DNA from: Streptomyces chumphonensis
GTDB taxonomy: Bacteria > Actinomycetota > Actinomycetes > Streptomycetales > Streptomycetaceae
DNA: 64,000 nucleotides
Assembly (NCBI RefSeq): GCF_014779715.1
Contig: NZ_JACXYU010000007.1
Location: 203,342 to 267,341 of the forward strand
Reading direction: 5' to 3'
This document shows positions 33,758-41,195 of the stretch, one piece after another. A program made the translations under genes and the position numbers. The notes beneath the pieces are model-generated. The model did no database searches and was not told the origin of the DNA. It saw only the letters and a list, made by a program, of their open reading frames with translations. Within the stretch, counting starts at the first letter, position 1. Every line of letters starts with the position of its first letter.

Positions 33758-34249
33758 ATGGGCGAAGAGAACTACACCGTGCAGGCGTTGGCCCACGTGG
33801 TGGGTGGACGGGAGAAGCCGACCGACGACTTCTGGGGCGGTACACGGGCCGTCATCCGTATCGATGACCCCCGGTTCACCGCTGACGCCACGAAGGGGCT
33901 GGAGGACTTCTCGCACCTGGAGGTCGTCTTCCGGTTCCATCTCACCGACCCCGACGATCTGCACCTCGGCGCACGTCGTCCTCGCGACAACCCCGCCTGG
34001 CCCGAGGTCGGCACCTTCGGGCATCGCAACATGCGCCGGCTCAACTGGCTCGGCGTATCGCGTTGTCGTCTGATCGAGGTGGACGGCCTCGATCTGCACG
34101 TGGAGGACCTGGACGCGGTCGACGGCACCCCGGTCCTCGACATCAAGCCCTGGTTCGCGGAGATGGGGCCTCGGGGCCCGCAGCATGAGCCGTCCTGGCC
34201 GACGGAGATGCTCACCGACTACTACGCCCCGCACCGCGATTCCCCCTGA
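33758..34249 (+). CDS. TrmO-like protein (tRNA N6-threonylcarbamoyladenosine methyltransferase family)
   Basis: A 163-residue beta-barrel methyltransferase-like protein. It shows TrmO-family features: TKGLEDFSHLEVVFRFH near the start, a RRPRDNP segment where the family has R-x-P-x-R-x-N-P, and VLDIKPW near the end. The family methylates t6A37 in certain tRNAs. Divergence at the RRPRDNP motif makes the exact substrate uncertain. RBS GAGGAG. Confidence 0.75.
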   Translation: MGEENYTVQALAHVVGGREKPTDDFWGGTRAVIRIDDPRFTADATKGLEDFSHLEVVFRFHLTDPDDLHLGARRPRDNPAWPEVGTFGHRNMRRLNWLGVSRCRLIEVDGLDLHVEDLDAVDGTPVLDIKPWFAEMGPRGPQHEPSWPTEMLTDYYAPHRDSP

Positions 34250-34268
34250 CCGTCCCGAAAGGTGAGCG

Positions 34269-35051
34269 ATGCCCCTGACACCCCCTGCGGGAGGCGATGC
34301 CGACCCGCGTGCGCCGCACGTCAGGGCAGCGGCGGCGCTTCGAGACGCCATCCTCTGCGGAACGTGGCCCCCGGGATCGGCCCTGCCCACGACTTCGGAG
34401 CTGGCCCGGCTCCATGGGGTGCGCGAATCCGTTGCTGCCCAGGCGATCTCCCTCCTCATCGAAGAGGGCCTGGTCACGACGAGCGGCCCGCACGCTGCCG
34501 TCACCGTTCGGCCATGCCGCCAGCAGACGGTGCGGCCCGCTGACAGCGGGCAGCCCGTCGGGCCGGGGGAGTCGTACCGGTGGCTGAGCGTTGCCGAGCG
34601 GCAGGGCAAGCGCGGCACGATCACACTGCTCGACGTTGCCGAGGTGCGGCCTCCGGCCGAGGTGGCGGATGCGCTGGAGTTGGGCGAGACGGGCACGGCC
34701 GTGCTGCGGCGCCAGCTCCTCCAGCACGACGGCGAGCCGGTGGAACTGGCCGAGTGCTACTACCCAATGGAGATCGCCAGGGGAACGGCACTCGTCGAAG
34801 CCCGCCGCATTCGCGGCGGCACGCCGACGCTGCTGGCGGGTCTGGGTCTATCGCCGCACCGGACGGTGGACCGCGTCTCCGCGCGGGTGCCGACCCAGGC
34901 GCAGTACGAGGCGTTGCGACTGCCGGGCGATCTGCCGATTCTGCGCACGTTCCGTGTGGTCTACAGCAAGAGCGACGGCAGGCACCGTCCCATCGAGACG
35001 ACCGTCATGGCCAAGGCCGGTCATCTGTACGAGGTGCGGTACGAGTTCTGA
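34269..35051 (+). CDS. GntR family regulator (HutC/UTRA subgroup)
   Basis: A 260-residue regulator. N-terminal winged helix: PPGSALPTTSELARLHGVRESVAAQAISLLIEEGLVTT. The C-terminal UTRA ligand-binding domain spans GTAVLRRQLLQHDGEPVELAECYYP to the final DGRHRPIETTVMAKAGHLYEVRYEF. It follows the TrmO-like gene by 19 bp and precedes a methyltransferase gene. Target unknown. Confidence 0.88.
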   Translation: MPLTPPAGGDADPRAPHVRAAAALRDAILCGTWPPGSALPTTSELARLHGVRESVAAQAISLLIEEGLVTTSGPHAAVTVRPCRQQTVRPADSGQPVGPGESYRWLSVAERQGKRGTITLLDVAEVRPPAEVADALELGETGTAVLRRQLLQHDGEPVELAECYYPMEIARGTALVEARRIRGGTPTLLAGLGLSPHRTVDRVSARVPTQAQYEALRLPGDLPILRTFRVVYSKSDGRHRPIETTVMAKAGHLYEVRYEF

Positions 35052-35107
35052 CGGCAGGAGCCCCGGGCACCGCCCATGCTGCACCTGAGGTCGCCATACT
35101 GGCCGCC

Positions 35108-35926
35108 ATGGCGAACCCCACCCTTGCTCCCGAGGTCGAGCGCTTCTACGCCGAGGTGATCGATGAGGGCGCCCGGCTCAGCAAGTCGGCTGACGGACGT
35201 CTGGAGTTGCTGCGCACACAGGAGTTGCTGAGGCGGTTCCTTCCGGCGCCCCCGGCCCGGGTGCTGGACGTGGGCGGCGGCACGGGGGTGCACGCCCGGT
35301 GGCTGGTCGCCGACGGCTACGAGGTGGAGCTGGTCGACCCCGTGCTCCGGCATGTGGAGCAGGCGGCGCAGGTCTGTGACGCTTCGCTGGGTGACGCCCG
35401 GAAGCTGGCCGCTGCGGACGCCACGTACGACGTGGTGCAGCTCCTCGGCCCGCTCTACCACCTGCCGTCCGCCGACGACCGCCGGGCGGCGCTCGCCGAG
35501 GCGCGACGGGTGGTGAAGCCGGGCGGTCTGGTGGCCGCAGCGGCGATCAACCGGTACGCGTCGCTGTTCGAGCACGTCACCTACGCGCACCTGCACGCTC
35601 CACGGCTCCAGGAATCGATTGCGACGATCCTTCGCACCGCCGTCCACGACGGCCGGCGTGGCTTCACGCTGGCGTACTTCCACCGCGCCGAGGAACTGGC
35701 GGAGGAGCTGCGCGCATGCGGGTTGAGCGACGTACAGGTCTACGGCATCGAGGGCCCGGCGTGGTCGATCCTCAAGGCGGTGGAACAACAGTCGGGCGTG
35801 AGTCCGTCCGACGCGCTCTTCGACTCGGTACTGACGGCCGCCCGGATGGCCGAGCCGTACCCGGAACTCCTGGCCGCCAGCTCCCACCTCCTTGCCATCG
35901 GCCGTGCGCCGACCCCGGGCGACTGA
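35108..35926 (+). CDS. Class I SAM-dependent methyltransferase
   Basis: A 272-residue methyltransferase. SAM-binding motif I is ARVLDVGGGTGVHARWLVADGYEVELVDP; motif II/III regions are YDVVQLLGPLYHLPSADDR and EARRVVKPGGLV. Fold and length fit the methyltransferase_11/25 small-molecule group. Substrate unknown. It lies 56 bp after the gntR gene, perhaps in the same operon. Confidence 0.88.
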   Translation: MANPTLAPEVERFYAEVIDEGARLSKSADGRLELLRTQELLRRFLPAPPARVLDVGGGTGVHARWLVADGYEVELVDPVLRHVEQAAQVCDASLGDARKLAAADATYDVVQLLGPLYHLPSADDRRAALAEARRVVKPGGLVAAAAINRYASLFEHVTYAHLHAPRLQESIATILRTAVHDGRRGFTLAYFHRAEELAEELRACGLSDVQVYGIEGPAWSILKAVEQQSGVSPSDALFDSVLTAARMAEPYPELLAASSHLLAIGRAPTPGD

Positions 35927-36102
35927 GCATCCCCGACCGCACACACCGCAAGCGCCGTGCCGACGCCCGCAGGTGCGGCGAACGCGTACCGGACGGGGGC
36001 CGCATGCACGGACACCCCGGCTGCGCAGCCCGTCGTCGGCGCGGGCCACCCGTGCCGTCCGCACGCGTCCAGGACCCGTGCGGACGGCCGGTCGGTGCCG
36101 CA

Positions 36103-36576
36103 TCACGCGGAGCCCGGCTCCCGGCGTCGCGTGTACCGCGCACGAGCGGCCTCGTGGGCGGTGTGCAGCAGGTGCGTGACCGTGTCCGTCGTGCTCTCAG
36201 CGGGGTTGACCACGCAGACCCAGCCGAGCGGGCCGTAGACCGGGTGGGGCATCACGCTGTCCGTGGCCGCGTAGTCGTGCGGACCGCCGAGGTCGCGTGG
36301 CTCCTCTCCCGTGAGCTCCCGGAACGTCGCACGGTCGAGGTGGACGTTCACGCGCCAGCGGCCCGGAGGGTCCAGATCGGACGCGTCGTCGTCGGGGTAG
36401 TTCTTGGTGATGATCGTTCCGTACGGCTGCACGTTGTGGGGAATCCGGCCGTCGGGCGCGTAGTAGAAGAACGCGTCGCCCCAGGTCAGTTCGGGGAAGT
36501 CGCCTCCCGGTTCCGGGATGACCACGAGCGCGCCGTCGAGGTCGCGCACGGTCGCGATGATCTGTTCCATACTCAT
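36103..36576 (-). CDS. DUF6194 family protein
   Basis: A 157-residue soluble protein: MSMEQIIATVRDLDGALVVI, then WGDAFFYYAPDGRIPHNVQPYGTIITKNYPDDD and HPVYGPLGWVCVVNPAE. The pattern fits the actinobacterial DUF6194 family (MmcQ/YjbR-like fold proposed). Divergent from a tandem-MerR regulator gene, which may control it. Confidence 0.75.
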   Translation of the reverse strand: MSMEQIIATVRDLDGALVVIPEPGGDFPELTWGDAFFYYAPDGRIPHNVQPYGTIITKNYPDDDASDLDPPGRWRVNVHLDRATFRELTGEEPRDLGGPHDYAATDSVMPHPVYGPLGWVCVVNPAESTTDTVTHLLHTAHEAARARYTRRREPGSA

Positions 36577-36584
36577 GGTTCAAG

Positions 36585-36605
36585 CATCACCTTCATGTGC
36601 TGATG
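36585..36605. promoter_or_regulatory. Candidate MerR operator
   Basis: CATCA (36585-36589) and TGATG (36601-36605) form an inverted repeat with an 11-bp spacer in the 41-bp gap between the DUF6194 and MerR genes. Confidence 0.35.
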
Positions 36606-36617
36606 TGGGGTTGGCCG

Positions 36618-37367
36618 GTGAACGAGACCGTGGGCGAAGGGCGACGGGTGCCGCTGAGAACGGCCGACGTCGCCAGGGAGTCGGACTACTCGGTGCAACA
36701 GGTCCGCGACCTGGAGCGGCTGGGCGTCATCCCTCCAGCCCCTCGATCGAGCAACGGCTACCGCTCGTACACGTCGGCTCACGTGCATGCGCTGCGCGCC
36801 TATCGCGGCCTGGCCGGTGCCGTCGGACCGGTCGCGGCCCGGCAGTTGCTCGCGGAGCTGAGGACGGGGACGCTCGCCGAGGCGGCCTCGGCGATCAGCG
36901 CGGTGCACGTGGGGCTCGCACGGGAACGGGACGAGACGCTGCGTGCTCAACGAGCGTTGCGCGCGATCGAGGGCGAGCCGCGCGCGGAGCCGGAGCACGA
37001 GAACGACACGATGACGATCACGCAGCTCGCCGCAGCGCTCGACGTCCGTCCCTCCACGCTGCGGTTCTGGGAGCAGGAGGGGCTCGTCGCCCCGGAACGG
37101 GTGACGTCGCTGCGAGCTCGTCGATACGGGCTTGCGGCCGTCAGAGCGGCCCGTATCGTCGCTGCGCTGCGCGGCGCGGGGTACGGCATCCCCGCCGTGC
37201 GCGCCATCCTGGGCTCGCTGCACGAGGTCGGCGGTCCGGGAGAGACACGGCGTCTCCTGCACCAACGCCTCGACCGGATCGCCGTGCGCACCGTCGCCCT
37301 GCTGCGTGCGGGCACAGACCTGGCAGCCGTCGTCACGTCGGCCGAGGAGCCGTCGACCGACGGGTAG
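36618..37367 (+). CDS. Regulator with two MerR-type helix-turn-helix domains in tandem
   Basis: About 249 residues. The first MerR head is RTADVARESDYSVQQVRDLERLGVIPPAPRSSNGYRSYTSAHVHALRAYR. A second, independent head follows: MTITQLAAALDVRPSTLRFWEQEGLVAPERVTSLRARRYGLAAVRAARIV. Between them is a short helical linker (EGEPRAEPEHEND), and the protein ends with a brief C-terminal helix and no obvious ligand domain. I prefer GTG 36618. A MerR monomer normally has one HTH, so this chain may act as a pseudo-dimer. Confidence 0.85.
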   Translation: MNETVGEGRRVPLRTADVARESDYSVQQVRDLERLGVIPPAPRSSNGYRSYTSAHVHALRAYRGLAGAVGPVAARQLLAELRTGTLAEAASAISAVHVGLARERDETLRAQRALRAIEGEPRAEPEHENDTMTITQLAAALDVRPSTLRFWEQEGLVAPERVTSLRARRYGLAAVRAARIVAALRGAGYGIPAVRAILGSLHEVGGPGETRRLLHQRLDRIAVRTVALLRAGTDLAAVVTSAEEPSTDG

Positions 37368-37424
37368 CCCCCGACCCGGCCTCGCGGCCGGGTGGCACCC
37401 CCGAGCGGCGGACCGGGAGCCGCA

Positions 37425-37440
37425 CTTGGTCTGGACCAAT
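37425..37440. promoter_or_regulatory. DasR-like operator (dre) before the HAF-repeat gene
   Basis: TTGGTC-TG-GACCAA (37426-37439) is a perfect inverted repeat. The core TGGTCTGGACCA differs at one position from the TGGTCTAGACCA core of published DasR sites. It lies 56 bp before the start codon, where a promoter would be. DasR represses genes for N-acetylglucosamine and chitin use and development. Confidence 0.6.
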
Positions 37441-37495
37441 GGGCATGCTCATGCAAGAGTACGTCGACATCCTTGACGAGAGCAGGAGTGTCCCC

Positions 37496-38701
37496 ATGGC
37501 CCGCTTGCGCGTTCCCCGACGGTTATCCCTTGCCGGAGTGGCGGTATCCGCCCTGTTGCTCCTGGGCTCGGCGCCCATGGCGACGGCCGCACCCGCCGAG
37601 CGGCTGCCGACCGCGCGGCTGCTCCCGATCCCGTCGGACGGGCTGCACAGCTTCGTCCGGGGGCTGAACAACAGCGGCACGATCGTCGGTGAGTACCACG
37701 CGGAGAGCTCCGGCGGGCCGGCCGCGATCCGGTGGAACGCCTACCGCGACGGCTACACCCGCCTCGCGCCCCTGCCCGGTGAGAAGTTCAGCCGCACGAC
37801 CGCACTGAGCGAGTCGGGATGGGTGGCGGGCCTGTCCTACGACGACCCCTCCCACCTCCACCCCGTCCGCTGGACACCGTGGGGCACCCCGAAGCGGTTG
37901 GCTCTTCCCCGGGGTTCCCTCGGCGGCAACGCGGCGGCCGTCAACAACGCCGGGGTCGTGGTCGGCGACGCCCAGCGGGAGGACTCCCGCTCCCGCCCCC
38001 TGCGCTGGCGGCCCGACGGCCGCAAGACCCTCCTGCCCCTGCCGCCCGGTGCGAGCAGCGGCACCGCCACGTCGGTCAACAACGCGGGCACGGTGGTCGG
38101 GTGGACCGAGCGGCCCGACGGCGCGGCGCACCCCGTGCGCTGGAACGCGGCGGGTGCCGTGAACGAACTGCCGCTTCCCCCGGGGTTCACGGGGGCCCGG
38201 ACGAGCGAGATCACCGACACCGGCGTGGTCTTCGGTCACGGGCGGCTCGCCGGGAGCACGGAGTACGACCGGGTCCTGGTGTGGGCCGCCGACGGCACCG
38301 TCCGCGACGCGGGACGCGGCCGGGCCTACGACGTCAACCTGACCGGCACGGTCGTGGGCTCGTCGCTGGACGACTCCCCGAACGGTGATCCGGCCCGGTG
38401 GAACGCGAACGGCACACGGACCGTGCTCGCCAACCCGGCGGAGGCGGCCGGGGAGGTGCTGGCGATCAACAACTGGGGCATGGCCGTCGGGTACGCGTGG
38501 CCGCCGGCGGGCAACCCCGCGTTGGACAAGGCGCTCATGTGGAAGCCCGACGGCACGGTCGTCCCGTTGCCGCCGACTCCCCTCGGCCCCTACACGGCGG
38601 CGTTCGACGTCAACGATGCCGGAGTGATCAGCGGATTCGCCGTCGGCACCGACGACGACAACAACCCGACGACCTGGCGCGCGACCGTCTGGAAGCGCTG
38701 A
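37496..38701 (+). CDS. Secreted HAF-repeat protein
   Basis: A 401-residue extracellular protein. ATG 37496 is behind GGAG and opens a signal peptide (MARLRVPRRLSLAG, a hydrophobic core, then MATAAPA). The mature part is a series of about eight HAF-type repeats of roughly 45 residues with the core xxxNNxGxVVGxxxxxxGxxxAxRW. Examples are GLNNSGTIVGEYHA, AVNNAGVVVGDAQ and SVNNAGTVVGWTE, probably forming a beta-propeller. Function unknown. A DasR-like operator precedes it and a strong terminator follows. Confidence 0.85.
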   Translation: MARLRVPRRLSLAGVAVSALLLLGSAPMATAAPAERLPTARLLPIPSDGLHSFVRGLNNSGTIVGEYHAESSGGPAAIRWNAYRDGYTRLAPLPGEKFSRTTALSESGWVAGLSYDDPSHLHPVRWTPWGTPKRLALPRGSLGGNAAAVNNAGVVVGDAQREDSRSRPLRWRPDGRKTLLPLPPGASSGTATSVNNAGTVVGWTERPDGAAHPVRWNAAGAVNELPLPPGFTGARTSEITDTGVVFGHGRLAGSTEYDRVLVWAADGTVRDAGRGRAYDVNLTGTVVGSSLDDSPNGDPARWNANGTRTVLANPAEAAGEVLAINNWGMAVGYAWPPAGNPALDKALMWKPDGTVVPLPPTPLGPYTAAFDVNDAGVISGFAVGTDDDNNPTTWRATVWKR

Positions 38702-38724
38702 CGCCCTCGGTGACCCGGAAAGGC

Positions 38725-38764
38725 GAAGCCCCCCGTGAGCCGTTCGGCGGCTCACGGGGGCTTC
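38725..38764 (+). terminator. Strong intrinsic terminator after the HAF-repeat gene
   Basis: GAAGCCCCCCGTGAGCCG (38725-38742) pairs with CGGCTCACGGGGGCTTC (38748-38764) with one bulged C and a 5-nt loop. Confidence 0.88.
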
Positions 38765-38812
38765 GTCGCTGCTCTGATGCCCGATGCGATGATCAGTGCG
38801 GAGCGCGATGAA

Positions 38813-38974
38813 TCAGTCGTCGTCTCGCGACATCTCGTCCAGCATGACGTCGGCCTCACCCGTGGCACCCGGGTCGTTGTTCATGCCCCCGCCACCCTTG
38901 GGCGCGTTCTTGCCGGCCTCCTCCACGGCCTGTGCGGCCATCAACGTACCGACCACGATCTCCGTGATTCCCAT
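38813..38974 (-). CDS. Hypothetical 53-residue peptide
   Basis: ATG 38974 lies behind a GGAAGG site. The peptide starts MGITEIVVGTLMAAQAVEEA, then has a Lys/Gly-rich middle (KNAPKGGGGMNNDPG) and a strongly acidic tail (DVMLDEMSRDDD). Hydrophobic head plus acidic tail could suit a small membrane-associated or exported peptide. It follows a lipoprotein gene on the same strand by 135 bp. No family recognised. Confidence 0.5.
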   Translation of the reverse strand: MGITEIVVGTLMAAQAVEEAGKNAPKGGGGMNNDPGATGEADVMLDEMSRDDD

Positions 38975-39109
38975 CACGCACCTTCCGTCCTGACCGTACG
39001 AAATCTTCGATAGCCGGGCCCACGGGCCACGTTCTTTCCAATCCGCCACCCGTGAGGCAATGGTCACGGACCCCGACGCCCCCACCTGGGTGCACGGAGA
39101 TCACGTGAA

Positions 39110-39961
39110 TTACTCGTCCGGGTCCTTCCACACCAGGTATGCGTAGTCCTGCCCCAGCGTGACACGCCCGAATCTTCCCTCGCCGGTGCGGACGCAGTGC
39201 ACCGCACCGGAAAAGATCACTTCGATGTCGGTGGCGGTCCGCCAGGATTCCTCCGGTAGTCCGGAGCATTCCTCACGGTCGGGCAGTGCGCTTCGCCATT
39301 CGGCGATGCGTGCCTCGCCCACCCCCTCCAGACCCCAGGGGTTGACGGCGCCGCCATGGGTGAAGTCGGCACCGGGGGTGCCGGCGTGCTCGTGGACCTT
39401 GCCGGTGTCGAGATCCACATGCGTGTCCCCGACCAGCCCGGTCGGGTCGAGCGTGAAACTCCCCTCCCAGTGGATCCGCTCCCCGATGTCGCTGATCAGC
39501 AGGGTGGAGTCCGTGCCAGGGACGACCTCGACCGCTATACGCCGGTCCTCCACGGTCGTGACGAACTCGCCGTCCATCCTGACTTCCAGTTTGCGCAGCG
39601 TGTCGATCCGGTAGACGGTGACCTCCTTCTCGCCGTTCACCGTCCGGGTCACGGTCAGTACCGTGTCGTCCTCCGGTTCGAACTCCCCCTTCGCCTGCTC
39701 GGCCAGATATCTCTCCAGTGCGAACGTTCCGATCTCCACCAGGATGTCCAGCCCTGGATTGACGATCGGAAGTCCGTCGACCACCGTCAGGGCGATCGAC
39801 GTGAAGGACCGCCCCTCCCGGGTCTCGCCGTCATGGGTGACGGCGGGGACCACGCAGCCGGTGCCTCCGAACAGCACCGCACACAAGCTCACCAGAATTC
39901 CCACTGTTCTCAGGCGTAACAGTGGACGACGCGAACGAATACCCCACGGAAACCCAGACAT
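39110..39961 (-). CDS. Putative lipoprotein, unknown function
   Basis: A 283-residue protein with a signal peptide and lipobox (LVSLCAVLFGGTGC), so it is likely a membrane-attached exported lipoprotein. The mature part is rich in acidic residues and beta-strand-like segments (TVLTVTRTVNGEKEVTVYRID; WEGSFTLDPTGLVGDTHVDLDTGKVHEH). No domain recognised. Its GC content is a little lower than that of its neighbours, which hints at accessory origin. Confidence 0.75.
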   Translation of the reverse strand: MSGFPWGIRSRRPLLRLRTVGILVSLCAVLFGGTGCVVPAVTHDGETREGRSFTSIALTVVDGLPIVNPGLDILVEIGTFALERYLAEQAKGEFEPEDDTVLTVTRTVNGEKEVTVYRIDTLRKLEVRMDGEFVTTVEDRRIAVEVVPGTDSTLLISDIGERIHWEGSFTLDPTGLVGDTHVDLDTGKVHEHAGTPGADFTHGGAVNPWGLEGVGEARIAEWRSALPDREECSGLPEESWRTATDIEVIFSGAVHCVRTGEGRFGRVTLGQDYAYLVWKDPDE

Positions 39962-40420
39962 TGAATCCCCCGTGCTCCTTACGGAACCTTGCCTCCATTA
40001 CAGCGTACGCATAAGACGTTCAATATGTACACACGCCTCAAAGCGATCTTCATTGACGCGGAGAAGGGCGCACCGCGTCAGGAAAGCGCCCAGCGGGTGG
40101 CGGGTCCGGGGCGGGTGGTGGTGACGGTTCGTGGGAGAGCGCCGGTCGGCGACGGGGCATGTGTCAGCAGGCGCGGTGGCCGGCGGCGGGAGCGGTGAGC
40201 GCGCGTCGGGCGTGGAATGTCCCGGGCCCTGGGAGGTCTCGGAAGTCGCCACCTCTCCGGGTGACCGGATCGCCGTCAAGTGCCCGAGCTCGAGGGCGGG
40301 CGGATGCCCGCGGGGCGGTGCGGATTTCGGTAACGGTTCGGCAACGTCGCGGGAGGGGTGCGGGGGTGGACGCATCGGTGGTGGTGAACGCCCTGCACCA
40401 AGTCAAGGATGGGGAAGCCC
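39962..40420. other. Intergenic region without a supported gene
   Basis: The first 100 bases are AT-richer and may hold the lipoprotein promoter (minus strand). The rest is GC-rich and open in several frames, but none has a start, ribosome site and composition typical of a gene. Confidence 0.5.
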
Positions 40421-40862
40421 ATGAACGACGCCGGACCCTGCTTGCCACTGCGCCCGGTGGCCAGTGGAGCCGTCGCGCTCTCGCTGCTCGCCGGGCTGCC
40501 CGGAGCCGCCCGGGCCGACGGGAATCCTCCTGGCCGAGGGTGGGAAGCCGAGACCGCGGTCGACCACCGGCCGGGCGGGCCGCGTCGGGCAGGTGGATCT
40601 GTACCGGGACGACGTCGCGTACGACGGGCTGCCGGACGCCCGCGACGGCAGGCAGCTCGGTCCGCTGCCCCGGGGGCCGGTCCGGCCGGTGATCAAGGAG
40701 AGGTTGATCACGGCGTGGAGCGGGGGCACCAGGAGCTGCGCCGCCCGGCCGGTGCCGAATCGGCCGGCAAGTGCCCCCGCCCCCGCCCCCACTCCGTCCT
40801 CGCCGAGCGAACCGACGACACCATCGCCGTCTGTTCCAGGTGCGGTCACCGGTACCGACTGA
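40421..40862 (+). pseudogene. Possible frameshifted secreted protein
   Basis: ATG 40421 behind GGGGAA opens a good signal peptide: MNDAGPCLPLRPVASGAVAL, then SLLAGLPGAARADG. After about 33 codons the protein-like composition moves to another frame (ILLAEGGKPRPRSTTG, then GQVDLYRDDVAYDGLPDARDG), ending VPGAVTGTD with a Pro/Ser/Thr-rich tail. A single frameshift near 40500-40530 would join the two. It may be a decayed secreted protein or a sequencing error. No family recognised. Confidence 0.35.
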
Positions 40863-41031
40863 TCAGGTCGGAGCGACCGCCTGCCGGAATCCTCGGGTCT
40901 CGGCGCGGTCCGGGCGCCCGGTCGAGGGTGCCCCGCGGGGCGCAGGGCCCTGCGCCCTCTGAACGGCGGCGGAGCGTCGTCTCGCCGGGTGCGGTCGCTG
41001 CCTGTGACGTATCGCGGGTGACCCCACCACT

Positions 41032-41057
41032 GGAACGAACGTACGTCTACTGTCGTC
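41032..41057 (+). promoter_or_regulatory. Possible ECF-type promoter of the sigma-factor gene
   Basis: GGAAC (41032-41036), 17 bp, then CGTC (41054-41057) resembles the -35/-10 pattern of many ECF sigma factors. The -10 lies inside a GTCGTC-G-GACGAC palindrome. It is 139 bp before the sigma-factor start and would fit autoregulation. The rest of 40863-41195 holds nothing I can support. Confidence 0.35.
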
Positions 41058-41195
41058 GGACGACGCTGACCGGATGGATGGATTCCGGTACGGCGTACCG
41101 GGAGCGAACGGCTGTCGAGCCTCCTGGTGCGCGCGCAGTCCATCCCTTCCGGGCCTGCGCGACCGTGCGCCGTCCGGCCGAACTTCAGGAGCACC

